From the NCBI GenBank assembly GCA_018398805.1, contig JAGFBZ010000289.1, positions 4,667,001 through 4,731,000 of the forward strand: 64,000 nt of DNA. Reading direction: 5' to 3'. Positions 12,501 through 22,202 of this stretch are shown one piece after another. A program made the translations under genes and the position numbers. Position 1 is the first letter of the stretch. Every line of letters starts with the position of its first letter. The notes under the pieces are model-generated. The model was not told where the DNA came from. It saw nothing but the letters and a program-made list of their open reading frames with translations, and searched no databases. Source of the DNA: Hirundichthys speculiger (lineage: Eukaryota > Chordata > Actinopteri > Beloniformes > Exocoetidae).

Positions 12501-15500
12501 GAGCATTCAGTCTTCTCCAGACTCAACTTCCCCCAAAAAATTCAACCTCAGCTCAGACTGTGAGAAAATACCAAGCCAACAACAATAAAAACAACAAAAC
12601 AACCCACCTCCTCTCACACTCCTGAGGCTTCACTGAGCAAGTAAAATGTTAAAAGTCCATGACAGCACAACCAGAAGATGACTGAATGAACAAGCATGGT
12701 TAGTGATGCCAGGAATTTTCTGTTTAAAAAGAACAAGGAAGCACGACTGAGGCTCAAAATAACTAGACTAGATAATGAAAAAAAAAAAAACACTTTTCAC
12801 ATGAATGTGAATAGAAACCATCTGAGGAAACAAAATGTCAAAAATACTCTGACATTGTCATCACTTTTAGGGTGATGAAGTTACATTAATGATATACATA
12901 GTTTTCCTTTGCTTCTCTTGCTAAAGAAAAAGCCTGTAAACCGGACACTTTGATGTGTCACATGGGTTAATATTAATATTTCTTAATATTATTATTCCAC
13001 AAACTAATATCAGTCATGAACTCTCCTTTTAGCTCTGTTTTGTTCAAATTCTTGCAGCTAAATGCTGACCTGGCCTTAAAGCTGGTCTGACTATATTTAT
13101 TCCTTTATTTTGAGTGTCAGTACAAAGTCGTTACATACTTATGATGGCGCAGGCTGAGCAGAAGTGCATGAACAGGTCCTTCTCTGGCCATCCCTCTGCT
13201 GCAGTGCTGTCTGAAAGCCTCTCATCTGGCTGCTCTCCAGCACTGGAAAAACAACTCTGAGGATGGGCATCAGTGCCACCAACCGCCACCATCCGAAACG
13301 AATAGAAAGGACGGGTTCAGCTGCAGAACAGCCTGTCCACTGGGAGTCTACGGGGACAAACGAGCCACCAGACTATTTTTCTCTTGCGCTTCCTCTGCAT
13401 GTGCCTCTCTCATTATTTTGGTTCGTCTTTCTGGATCCAGTCTGAGCAATAAAACTCAAGACTGGAACGTGCTGCTGGCAGCAAGCGATGGACACTCCCA
13501 GATCTTCTGCAGTTTATCTCTGGACTGTTACCACGGTTGTCTGCGTTATCTTCCAGTACCTGCTAACTCCAGGAGCTGCCACATGTATTACTTTCACACA
13601 TCTGTGGCCTTCAGGTGATCTTTCAGCATTGTTGTAAACAGACACCAGCGGTGACATTTGTTGCCAAAGGGCTTTGCTGTGGTCATGGACCCGTGACACT
13701 AACAATTCATGTTGTAGGTTCGTCACCAGATGACTGCAACCGAAAAGGTGGAAATGAATCATTTCAGCCTTATCTTTCCTTAGCAGCGTTCATGTCCTTG
13801 CGGAAAGGCTCAGTGTGAGGGCGTCTGTATTATGAAAGCGTCTGGGACAACTGGACTGAGTATGAGAGCATGAATTAAAAAGGGTGTTGGTTGTAAATGA
13901 CTAAAATCCAGCCAAACCCACACAAAATAAAATAAAATAAACAAACAAACAAACATCATCCTAATCAGTGTACCATTAAGAGAACATATGATCACTGACG
14001 CTGCTTTAAAACACGAGAGGGCAAGTCTCAAAACTTTTTCAGAAGAATCTAAGCGTTTTAAGTATATCAATACACTGTAAAAAAAAAAAAAATGTAATAT
14101 AACAGAATTTTACTGTCTATTTTACAGTTTTTTTCTATATTTTTAAAATATCATTTAATTTACAAAAATAGACTGTGATTTTACATGTCAAATGTAAAAT
14201 AACATTAAATCACTGTAACTGTGAAAACACACAATATTTCTGTTCTTTTACCAAAAAAAAACCCATTAAAAATACGTATATTTATTGTTAAAATACATTC
14301 ACAAATATATCGTAATTTCACAAATATTTGTCTGTTATTTAAGGGAATAAACTGTAAAACTGCTAGTGATCTGGCAGGTCCTTTTGGGTCGTTTCCCAGC
14401 ATCCTTTGCAGCCTTGGTTGTTTAGGTGCTTATCTGTGTTTATTTGTTAGCCATTTGATTTAATGCTGCCATGTAAAGTCTGTTGCTGGTTTGACCCCCT
14501 GTTGATTCATACCTCTGACATTTAACATGTTAATTTGTGTCACCCTGAGTTAAGTCTGTCTGTGTTCGAATGAGTACCCGTGAGTTTGTTTAATAAAGTG
14601 TGTAAGACAAAACTTGTGCTGTGCAAAAACATGAAGTTTACAAAATACTCCTATTGCTAGTGCCATGACTGTCAGGAGTTCCAGACCAGGCTCTGCTACA
14701 ATGCAAAGGCTACATTCCTTAAAATTGTTGCAATTTTAAACCCCATATCTAGTTGTTCAACAGTTTTTTGAAAGATGAATCACATTATTTTTGTGCCATA
14801 CATTGTTATTTTACATCAAACACAAATGATTATACAACTTCTTTATATAAAATAATGTAATTGAAGCTAATTAATAACAGCACATTTCTGTAAATTTAAG
14901 CATTATTATTACCATATTTTTGCTAATTTAATTGTTTTAAAATGTGAAAATGTTTCTAAAAAATAAGGCAAAATCTTGTTAAATTACAACTACAAACTAT
15001 ATTTTAATTATGGAAAAAAAAACTGTATTTTTATGAGAAAGTAATTTTCTGTTATTTCACAATATTTTTCTGGCGCCCCAACTGCCAGAAGATTACTGTT
15101 TTTTTTTTTTTAACAATTTTTTTACAGTGTAGAACTATGAAACTATTATTTATTAGTATATCAGACAGACTGTATCAAGTATGATGACATGGCACCATAC
15201 TTGATACAGTCAAGTATCAAGTATGGTGACATGGCAACAATTTCAATAACAATATGCACAGCTATTCTAATGAGATTAACAACTGGTTTTGTTATGTTTA
15301 TGCTACTCGCAGTACAAGAAATCCAAGATAAACACATCCTTGTCACCTTGTTTGAGGCCACCAAAATCTGAGATAATGTAAACCGTCATAATTCCAGAGT
15401 ATTGAGACATCACAGACTCAGATCAGAGTAGTATTATCCAGTGTCCTCTTCGTTATCTCCATCCAACTTCACGTCATATATTTGCCTACCTTGGAAGTGG

Positions 15501-17787
15501 CTGGCACAAAGCCGCAACACTAATCTGAAAAGAGGCACGGCCTGTGGGACGAGTCAAATCAAGTTGCTGACTCCACCCACTAAATGAGCAGCTGCTATGA
15601 ACAGAGGCATGAAGACGTGACTGAAACAGGTGCTTTTGTTATGAATCCCTGCGGCTTCTTCACTAAGGAATGACACAGATTAGTGCTGGGCGATATGGAA
15701 AAAATCATATATCACGATATGGACTATTTTATATCACGATAACGATATATATCACGATATACCATAATAAAGTATGCTTTCAGTTATTCTCTGAAAAGTT
15801 TGACAAAAATTTCATTGCTTACTTTTCAACTTTATTTTGAAAGGACATTTAGCTGAACTGTCACAAACATACATTTTAGTGCAGCAAAAACAGGTAGGTA
15901 CAGAGGTACAGTAGCTTTCACATTTTTTTAAAGTGCACAACAGTTTCTGAGAGGAAAAACACATTTTTGCACTGAAGTTCAGCTTTAAAAAATAAACACA
16001 AATTATTTTTCAACTTTCTGAAATCTGTAACCTTGTGGTGCAAAGTTTGTAAACCAATATAAAGTGTCTAAAGTAAACATCAGGGTTGAAGAGAACTCTG
16101 TTTAAGGCATTAACCATGAATAAAAGTGCAAACATAAAAGGCTACTTTGTAGAAGTAGATATGATTCTATCAAATTTATCGTTGCAGGTTATTTAATTAC
16201 ATATTTGCTGTAATAATTGATAAAATTAGGTTAGTAACGACGATAGAAACAATAGAAGAGAAATGGCACTATACACACTTTTCTATCGTCCCCACGATAT
16301 GTATCGTCATATTGCCCAGCACTAACACAGATGTTTTATCAGAACCTCAACATATTTTGTCAGCTACTTTTTTTTTTTTTCCCCCCCTCCAGAAAGAGGA
16401 TTTCAGAATTTAAACCCTATCTTGTCCCACTGGCAGAGGCGCTTGCTGAGCCATCTCGGTAGGAGACGTATTTGGGCTTCCAGAGCAGCATAAACACATA
16501 AACCTATCAGCTCAGGAGTGAAATTCTCAGTTCTCCAAAGAACACATAACAGCAGTTAAAGCCCTTTTTTTTTTTTCAAGAGTTTTATCTTTAACAACTC
16601 TGAGCCAGCATTACAGTTGCACAGCTGTTTTCAGACATTATATCCCATCCAGAAGAAGCTTTCCTTACCCCCCTGCACAACCTATGTAACATTGATAAGC
16701 ATAAGCAAAGCAGCACCTCTATAAACCAAACTGCACAATTCAGCTCTAACAAGTTCACATATATACTCATGTTTGTGATCCATCTGGTAATTAAAGAAAC
16801 ACCAAGAGCACGGGTTGAAACTGTGTGTGCATCATTTTGCCTGCATGTTCAGTCATTAATTTGTCACTGTGTGTGTTCATGAACTGTTCCCTGAAAACAC
16901 AGCACTGACATTTGCATTATAACTATTTCAAGTGACTGGGCTTTGCTTTCAGTTGTTCAAACATATTCAATAAACATCCTTAAATATCCCAGTGTTGATA
17001 TTTACAGCAAAAGAAAACTAAACCAATTGCATTGAGATAAAACGTCATTCAGCTCCCCTCTGTATCTCTGGCAAGCAAGATGTGTTAGGAACCATTTATA
17101 GGACAGAAGATGTATCTGCATCATATAAAGCATGTTTTTGGTCTTCATGACCCGGAACAAAGGAGTCCAGTTCTGGATTCTGAGCTGCTGGTTGAACAAA
17201 GTAAACAAAATGACACCAGTTCATGAATGAATACATCTGTGGTTTAAGCTCTGTGCTCTGTTCTGTGTCAGAAGCCTTTGAGATGCAAGTTAATGCAGAG
17301 TTGAAGCCATTCAGCCACAGCAGTTTGTATTTACTTATTTATGTATTTATTTATTTTCCTTGTATGTTGTGATGAGAACATGAACGTTACCCAACACAAA
17401 CACTTCACTCTCTCAAGTATGATTCACCCCCACTGGGACAAATGAAAATGAAACCTGCCCCGAGGCTTTAGTTTCTTCACTCTTTAAACTTTATGTTTAC
17501 AAAGCGACTTTAACACTAAGCTTACCGAGGTTTCCGGCGGTGGGCGCGAGCGTTTCAGCTGCGCGCGTGAGCAGGACGCTCCGCTGTGATGGTGATAAAC
17601 TCTCGCTGGAGGATGAAGTTGAAGCTGCGCCGAGTTCATCTGTGGTCGCCGAGTAATAAAGCCCCTCCGTTACCGCGCTCGTGCTGTTGTCGCTGGGGGT
17701 CCCCGCCTCGAGGGCCCCCGCGAGCGCGAGCAGCAGAAGCGTCCACAGAGACACGCCGAGGACGTGACTCTGAAACCACGTTTCCAT
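3402..17787 (-). CDS. heg1: HEG1: mucin-like transmembrane receptor, complete coding span (14 exons)
   Basis: HEG1 (heart of glass) is a single-pass endothelial and endocardial membrane protein. From family knowledge, its cytoplasmic tail binds the FERM domain of KRIT1 and acts in the CCM pathway for heart and vessel integrity. Coding exons, 5' to 3': 17787-17526, 11605-10565, 10403-9919, 7922-7806, 7641-7519, 7433-7339, 7242-7187, 7031-6874, 6506-6372, 5715-5673, 5588-5551, 5086-4999, 4817-4640, 3545-3402. All junctions have AG/GT signals and matching phases. Domain order: signal peptide, Ser/Thr/Pro-rich mucin region (to about residue 596), two EGF modules, an SEA-like segment, a Cys-rich EGF-like segment, a TM helix (about 853-879) and a tail ending RRRDYF. 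The exons sum to 2963 bases, one short of a multiple of three. The loss maps to a C run at 10790-10793. The expected product is about 987 residues, close to zebrafish Heg as I recall it and shorter than human. MUC13 was considered, but the tail is diagnostic of HEG1. Confidence 0.95.
4640..4817 (-). CDS. heg1: HEG1 exon 13: cytoplasmic tail, proximal part
   Basis: Encodes RDKNDLNKIIFKSGDMQMSP, then MEWGRETIEMQENGSTKN and LLQMTDIYYS. Highly conserved across vertebrate HEG1. Acceptor TTTCAG at 4820-4818, donor GTGAGT at 4639-4634, phase 0 into exon 14. Confidence 0.96.
4999..5086 (-). CDS. heg1: HEG1 exon 12: transmembrane helix
   Basis: Encodes YKLIAVVVSPAGGALLLILI followed by IALIVTCCK. This is a single hydrophobic helix ending in cysteines and basic residues (stop-transfer). 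Very close to vertebrate HEG1. Acceptor TTGCAG, donor GTAAGC. Confidence 0.95.
5551..5588 (-). CDS. heg1: HEG1 exon 11: 38-base microexon
   Basis: Encodes CMFGFGGFNCGN, which is nearly identical to the conserved vertebrate HEG1 motif just outside the membrane. Acceptor TTTTTCAG, donor GTAAGT. Confidence 0.88.
5673..5715 (-). CDS. heg1: HEG1 exon 10: 43-base microexon
   Basis: Encodes ECGDGYRLENGTCVP, the counterpart of the human stretch that follows the last EGF-like unit. Acceptor TTTCAG, donor GTAAGT, phases matching on both sides. Confidence 0.88.
5950..6180. repeat. GC-rich island in HEG1 intron 9, probable repeat fragment
   Basis: A roughly 200-base GC-rich block inside an AT-rich intron, including a run of nine G. 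Its composition is unlike the surroundings and it has no splice-phased frame. It may be the remnant of a retroelement, but I cannot name the family. It is followed by a short GTGTGTGCAT tandem repeat near 6196-6232. Confidence 0.35.
6372..6506 (-). CDS. heg1: HEG1 exon 9: juxtamembrane Cys-rich EGF-like module
   Basis: Encodes KTRCDTERSTCTDTSGTAYC followed by QCLHGYYKHNPEDLSCLG. The cysteine spacing C-x5-C-x8-CxC resembles a third EGF-like unit and matches the human segment before the membrane. Acceptor TTTCAG, donor GTGAGC. Confidence 0.9.
6874..7031 (-). CDS. heg1: HEG1 exon 8: SEA-like segment, second half
   Basis: Encodes EDEAHILAVNMFSLSTD and then VFNSINVSLSNCSSSLTHC. Contains N-x-S sites and two cysteines in the region linking the EGF modules to the juxtamembrane Cys-rich segment. 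The donor is GTGAGT and it ends in phase 1. Confidence 0.87.
7187..7242 (-). CDS. heg1: HEG1 exon 7: SEA-like segment, with a decoy donor
   Basis: Encodes LNASLSVFQGYSRSTVSKK. The donor used here is GTAAGT at 7186-7181, because it is the only one that keeps the next exon open (K-E-D-E). A stronger-looking GTGAGT 11 bases upstream (7197-7192) would bring an immediate stop in exon 8, so I did not use it. Confidence 0.82.
7339..7433 (-). CDS. heg1: HEG1 exon 6: start of SEA-like segment
   Basis: Encodes KTFLGKFSFNTHGSLIKSAA and then HEIQREIIQM. It corresponds in position to the human HEG1 segment after the second EGF, which resembles an SEA domain. The domain name is inferred from position, not from a profile match. 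Ends in phase 0 at a GTGAGA donor. Confidence 0.85.
7519..7641 (-). CDS. heg1: HEG1 exon 5: calcium-binding EGF module 2
   Basis: Begins DVDECKQDPCPTGSTC and continues VNTRGSFSCECPLGF. The D-x-D-E-C start and the N-x-x-G-S-F-x-C core are the calcium-binding EGF signature. Phase 1 at both ends. The donor is GTAATA, which is weaker than the others in the gene. Confidence 0.92.
7806..7922 (-). CDS. heg1: HEG1 exon 4: EGF-like module 1
   Basis: Encodes one EGF-like domain with six cysteines: NPCVSNPCMNGGECVRYQGG, then YTCICQQSWTGPTCNQ. The pattern CMNGGEC followed by CxC and GPTC is classic EGF. Bounded by a CCAG acceptor and a GTGAGC donor. Phase 1 at both ends, as usual for EGF exons. Confidence 0.92.
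7923..9918 (-). other. HEG1 intron 3
   Basis: Two kilobases between the mucin exons and the first EGF exon. Holds the MITE at 8740-8963. I see no exon with conserved protein sequence in the rest, and phase continuity does not require one. Confidence 0.6.
8740..8963. mobile_element. hAT-type MITE, 224 bp, with 8-bp target duplication
   Basis: Terminal inverted repeats CAGGGGTGCCCAATCCTGG and the near-exact complement ending GGGAACCCCTG. Flanked by TCTTAAAA (8732-8739 and 8964-8971). The whole element is largely palindromic. A common type in fish. Lies in HEG1 intron 3. Confidence 0.92.
9919..10403 (-). CDS. heg1: HEG1 exon 3: second mucin-like exon
   Basis: Ser/Thr/Pro-rich coding sequence with runs such as FTTTTVASTSPPLP and FITTTTTTFTHSTP. 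The acceptor is AACAG at 10404-10408 and the donor is GTGAGT at 9918-9913. It joins exon 2 in phase 1 and ends in phase 1 before the first EGF exon. Long plus-strand frames across this exon are antisense shadows of the repeated Thr codons. Confidence 0.88.
10565..11605 (-). CDS. heg1: HEG1 exon 2: large mucin-like exon containing an apparent 1-base frameshift
   Basis: This exon is rich in Ser, Thr, Pro and acidic residues, as expected for an O-glycosylated mucin domain, with several N-x-S/T sites such as NNNTY and NATN. The acceptor is CTCAG before CAGACAC and the donor is GTAAAA at 10564. From 11605 down to about 10793 the frame is open. At a run of four C on the plus strand (10790-10793) the mucin-like composition jumps to another frame. 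That second frame reads GTSTESSTGAHSSGTQ and joins exon 3 in phase. The original frame stops at 10680 after a basic, un-mucin-like tail. One missing base in the run would explain everything. Confidence 0.85.
12358..12765 (+). mobile_element. Tc1-like transposon fossil, internally deleted
   Basis: The left end (AAGGGGGTGGGGGG, then GAACATTTGGGCAAAACTAA) is the terminal repeat of a well-known fish Tc1 family. The following sequence matches, with many changes, the transposase 5' region (ATTCACAAGTGGAAAGCATT) and later a segment like GTTAAAAGTCCATGACAGCA. Most of the transposase and the right end are missing. Recognised from memory of the family, not by a search. Confidence 0.6.
14071..15131. mobile_element. 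MITE with TACACTGTAAAAAA ends
   Basis: Bounded by TACACTGTAAAAAAA on the left and TTTTTTTACAGTGTA on the right. This fits TA target duplication plus CACTGTAAAA inverted ends. The AT-rich interior has further inverted pieces (TTTTACTGTCTATTTTACAG) and no transposase. The superfamily is not certain. Confidence 0.65.
15168..15236. repeat. Perfect 16-bp hairpin plus direct repeat
   Basis: GACTGTATCAAGTATG (15168-15183) and its exact complement (15196-15211) are separated by 12 bases. The unit GTATCAAGTATGRTGACATGGCA then recurs directly at 15214-15236. Probably an old small foldback or tandem duplication. Confidence 0.7.
15681..16324. mobile_element. hAT-type MITE, 644 bp, with 8-bp target duplication
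   Basis: Inverted ends TAGTGCTGGGCGATATGG and CATATTGCCCAGCACTA. Flanked by ACACAGAT (15673-15680 and 16325-16332). The interior is AT-rich with repeated ATATCACGATAT motifs. Non-autonomous. Confidence 0.93.
17526..17787 (-). CDS. heg1: HEG1 exon 1: start codon and signal peptide
   Basis: I chose the ATG at 17787-17785. It opens METWFQSHV and is followed directly by a hydrophobic run (SLWTLLLLALAGALEAG) that reads as a signal peptide. The open frame extends further upstream to an ATG at 18024, but that would put about 79 unrelated residues ahead of the signal. After the signal the sequence is Ser/Thr-rich. The exon ends at a GTAAGC donor in phase 1. Confidence 0.88.
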
Positions 17788-18050
17788 GATTGTCGAGACC
17801 CCAATTGAGCCGCTGATAGTTTCCGAAAAGTCGAGTGAATGCCGGGGAGTCTCCCGGAGGACACCATGGGAGGAGCGCGCTCGGTTTTTGGGTTTTGGGA
17901 GGGAGGGGGGGACGTGAATTTTGGATGTGAAATGGATAACTCCTGGAAAAGGTCCGCTAGAGATCCGCAGCTCAGACGGCGGGGAACGGAAGATAAGAGG
18001 GCCGAGGCTGCAGACTGTTATCACGGCGGAGGAGCCCGGGCTCCTCCCCC

Positions 18051-18058
<8 letters not shown>
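17788..18058 (-). promoter_or_regulatory. heg1: HEG1 5' flank, GC-rich probable promoter/5'UTR
   Basis: A local CpG-rich island spans roughly 17525-18050 in an otherwise AT-rich neighbourhood, covering exon 1 and the sequence just upstream. This is where a vertebrate promoter is expected. The transcription start itself cannot be placed. A CA microsatellite follows immediately upstream. Confidence 0.5.
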
Positions 18059-18081
<23 letters not shown>

Positions 18082-18106
18082 GCACACACACACACACATA
18101 CACACA
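18059..18106. repeat. (CA)n microsatellite
   Basis: About 24 CA units with two interruptions (CGCA and CATA), directly upstream of the HEG1 promoter region. Likely length-polymorphic. Confidence 0.97.
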
Positions 18107-18528
18107 AGTCCCGTTATTCACACCAGCAGAGGCCGGCAGGTGTCGGAAGCGTCACCCTAAAATATGTTCCCCCTTCACTGCTCTGATGATCAATCAAACA
18201 TACCCTGGTGTTCTTACATAAGTCTCTCTGCTGCATCGTGTGACAGACTCCAAAACTATTACAGTTGATTTTAAAGGTGCATTATGAACCACACTGGCTA
18301 TCAGGATTAAAAATAAATCCCCCAGACTTGTAAAAATTTTAAAGTCATAAAAGTTCACCTCTATATGCCAAGTTTTAGATAAAACAAAGCTTACAAAGTT
18401 TTGAGCTGTGACACTTTTTAGTCATTTATCTGTATTCACAAATCACAAATCCAAGACACTTGATATACAGTAGTGCTTTGCAATATGACATCATGTAATA
18501 ATATGATTATATATATGTATATATATAT

Positions 18529-19665
18529 TAGGGCTGGGCATCGATTAAAATTTTTAAATTGCGATTAATCGCATGATTTCCCTGATTAATCCCGATCAAT
18601 TGCATTGTATACAGAAAATCAAATAATGAATTCAAAAGTAGTGTAAAATGCACTTTTATTTAAATGTTCTGCTGCCATATGAACTAAAGTGCCATAACAT
18701 TTGTTGTTCAAACACTTTGAACATCAGCACTTGTCAGTAACACATATTTAGTGTAAATCTCAGCTTAAAAAAATGTAAAATAAAATAAAGCTTATTGCCA
18801 CTGCCAGGGCATTAATGTCATCCTGTTTTTATGAAAAATTAAAAAAAAAAAAGGTCTACAAACAAAATCCAACAAAATGATTGTGGCTCAGCACAATCAG
18901 AACATTAAAACAGGTTTTTTCTAAGATAACAGCAGAAACTTTTAACAGGGAGTTCAACTCGGCAGTTGTGACAAATAACCTTGTTTCTGTCAAGTCCTCC
19001 TTCTGGGAGAACTTTAAAATGAAAATGTCCATGTTAAAGTTCAGTTACTTTACCAGTCCATGTATCATTCATTCTTTCCATTTTCAATTGTCAATTAAAA
19101 ATGTAAAAAAAAATATTAAAAAGTGACATTTTATTAGGTTTTTCGTTTTTTAATCTAGCACAAAAAAAAGCCTGCTTTTTTATATTTCAATTTTAGACTT
19201 AGATCAAAAATACGACATTAAAAGAGGGGCCACAGGACTGAATTTGTTTTATATTCAGGACTGGACTTTCTGTTGTCATTACACATCTGTGCCGCTAGAT
19301 GGAGCCGCACTGAAGTAACCAGCTAGAGAACAGCAGGACAGTGAACACATGGAGCAGATCTGATGTAACATGGAGGAATGACCCGAAAGTTTTGTTGCAG
19401 TCCGGAATTTTTTTTTTAAGCAGAATGGTTAATATTGCTACCTGAGTTGGTACCCGAACTCTAAAGTTCACGGATTTTTACCGTTCTCCATGTCTGTTTT
19501 AGCTTTTCCTTATATTTACTGTTTTCCGGTTCCGCAGCAGCCAGTACCAGGCTTTTCAAAACAAAAGGATGTGAGCAACATGCGTTAACGTGCGATAAAA
19601 TGAATGTTGGCATTAATAAATTGATGCGTTAATGCGATAATAACGCGCTAACTTTCCCAGCCCTA
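18529..19665. mobile_element. hAT-type element, 1.1 kb, with 8-bp target duplication
   Basis: Inverted ends TAGGGCTGGGCATCGATTAA and TTTCCCAGCCCTA. Both are followed inward by alternating GATTAATCGCAT / TGCGTTAATGCGATAA motifs. Flanked by ATATATAT on both sides (18521-18528 and 19666-19673), although that sequence is low-complexity. No intact transposase is visible, so it is non-autonomous or decayed. Confidence 0.85.
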
Positions 19666-21990
19666 ATATATATATTGACAAGGAGTTGCTAACTTTGAGC
19701 TAACGTTGAAGGAGTTGCTTTTTGAGGGTTCTGGACTTTATAAAGTATTTTGGTGATTTTTTTTTTAATCATTAATGTGAAATTCTGCTATTATTCCTCA
19801 AGTAATAAGACTAGATAAAGTCCTACAGTTCTGTCTGGTGGCTGTGAGTAACATTTAGGTTACAGGAGGTTATTTAACCATGAAAATGACTGATTATGCA
19901 ACAATCTGTCAATTAATGTTGACAATGCAAGTTAAAGTCAATGGGAAATTTAACAGTCCTAATTATTATTATTATCATTTTATTTTTGTAGTTAAAAACC
20001 AAGTGCCAACATCCCCACTTCTGGACGGAGCCAAACTGTTAGTAGCAGAAACTGCAGATCCTCAGCCAACCACTAGGTGCTAGCTAGCGGCTACTGAGTT
20101 CTGCGGAACATTAAGTTAAAGGGGGGCAGCACTCACAATCATCCAGGACTTTGGCAGACCTGAGCCCTTCTAGACTTCACCACACTCCTGGCCTCTCCCA
20201 GTTATTTCAGGCATAGGCAGGATCAGCATTTGCATAGCCATCAGTGCTGATCTTCTTCCTTGTTGAAACATAGTGTGGAGTTTTTTTAAGGTTTAGAATG
20301 GCAACATTCTTGCCCTTTTTTTGTCCTTCCTCTCACACCATGCAGTGCCTTCCATTTTCTCTGCACAGAGAAATCTTTTGGCCACTTTACCCACATCAGA
20401 TCAGTCAGGAAGGGTTAGATGTGAAGCTTCATTGCTTTGGATTTGTGTGATTTATACTCTGTGCAGCATCACAGTAGTTTACAATGACTGTCTGAATGTA
20501 TAAAATGAGTAGGGGTTTTGGCTTGTTGCCATCTTTACCAGAAGTGGTCATATCTGTGAAAAGTGCCAAATGCAACACATCACGACTGGTGTTGCCATCT
20601 AGAGGATAAAAATAGCAGCATTTTCGCAGCACTTGGGTAGCTTCTGTTAAATCTCTTGTTAAAGTGCCCAGCTTTGCAGCAGAAATAAATATATTTTCAG
20701 CCTGGTACAAAAAAACTGTTTTGGTCTCCATTGATAGATTTCACATCCATGACAAGTGCACTGGGATATTTTTTTTTTGTACCACATCTGGTAAAATTTT
20801 ATAAAGCAAAAAAACAAATGGCATCTAGCCAATCAAATGACCAAATGGCAGTTGATCAACAGCTTTGACAGCATTGTGCCAACTGTGACTATTGAAGCTT
20901 TTAAGCATTTTGCATTATATTGACCTCTGAGCTATAAACAGATCTAACAAAATAGTCATTTTTAAAGAGGATGTTTTATTGTGCTTGCCTGTTGTGTTCA
21001 TTGTGCTAGCAGACTGCTGTGACTAACTGTGGTTGGCCTGGAGGGTTTGAGGACGAAGCTTAGCTAAGCAGGCGTGCTGTACATCAGCTGGAAGCAGCGG
21101 CCTTTTCTGATGTTGCCACCAAAGCAACATTTCAAATGCGAGGTCAGGCAAGTAAAAACAGTTAACTGTAACTGGTGGTTTGTTCCAGCTGGTTTCTCAG
21201 CGCTGCTAGTGCCGCCCTTTTGCAACACGGCTTCAAGGAAAAAGTGGTTTCAAAATGACTTCAGAAACCTATGGGCGATGTCACCAGAGGGTTCGCCCAT
21301 TAATAGGAACAGTTAATGGTAAAAAGTAACAATGATCATCTGTTCATCATAGGTGTTCATCTTTATGAAATGAAAATGAAGCCAAAAAGAAATTAACTAT
21401 GTAAGCATTACCAAGTGCCCCCCTTAATGCCCCCGTAGGACTTAACATATATAAAGTAACAGCCAGGTACTGCTCATCAGCAGCCCTTGAGACATTGATC
21501 AAGAGCAGGTCTGCAGACTGCCATGGACATTTTGTCAGGTTTTTCAAATTTTCTTTTTTTTTTTCATTTTTGTTAAATCCAAAATGGCACAGTAATGAAA
21601 AAAGTTACGTGTTGCTGTACAGTTGAGGTTATATTTGTCTAGTGAAGCAAACCTACTACTTCTTCTACTACTACCAGCTATGACTAGATGATTATGTTTT
21701 TACAAAAACACACCAAAAAACAGGATTAATAGAGGGGGAGCTAACTTTTGCATGATAGTAGATAGATGGTAGGTCCTCTTTCACAAAAATAGCATAAATA
21801 AATCACTGTCAAAAACTACAATGATAGATTTGTTTAAAATAACATTGAAGACCCCCTCTCTAACACTGAACACTTATGTTTTGAGTGTCCATCACTGCAC
21901 AGGTTTCAAGTATTTAGTGTTTAATTGCGATCACCCTGAAGGAAAAACTGGTTTAGACTGTTTGTCCTTATGTATGCATGCGTTTTTGAG

Positions 21991-22202
21991 CTGCAACGGT
22001 CCTCGAGGGCCGCTGTCCAGCAGGTTTTAGATGTTTTTCCTCCTTCTTCACGCCCTGATACAAGTGACTGTCATTAAGAGACATGTGCTGACCTTGACGA
22101 CAAGCTGATGATGGCCGTTAATTAGGATCAGGTGTGCCAAAGCAGGGAAACATGCAAAACCTGCAGGACACCGGCCCTTAAGGGCCGACCTTGGCCACAC
22201 CT
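21991..22202. mobile_element. Palindromic MITE, older copy
   Basis: Left half CCTCGAGGGCCGCTGTCCAG then CAGGTTTTAGATG. Right half is the near-complement CATGCAAAACCTGCAGGACA then CCGGCCCTTAAGGGCCG. Its layout resembles the element at 8740-8963, but I see no clear target duplication, so the ends are approximate. Confidence 0.65.

Larger units (their letters stand above)
11606..17525 (-). other. HEG1 intron 1 (5.9 kb)
   Basis: Large first intron. Contains a deleted Tc1 copy (12358-12765), a TA-flanked MITE (14071-15131), a short perfect hairpin (15168-15211) and an hAT MITE (15681-16324). No additional coding exon is evident. As in other vertebrates it could hold enhancers, but I see no specific site to name. 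Confidence 0.6.

Noticed and set aside
3402..17787. MUC13 as the identity of the EGF/mucin gene
   Set aside because: The membrane and cytoplasmic exons (GLPGSRHSC, NPSFISD, RRRDYF) are specific to HEG1, and the neighbours SLC12A8 and ZNF148 fit HEG1.
17788..18024. Upstream in-frame ATG extension of HEG1 exon 1
   Set aside because: It would place about 79 residues before a clear signal peptide, which a secreted or membrane protein start does not allow.
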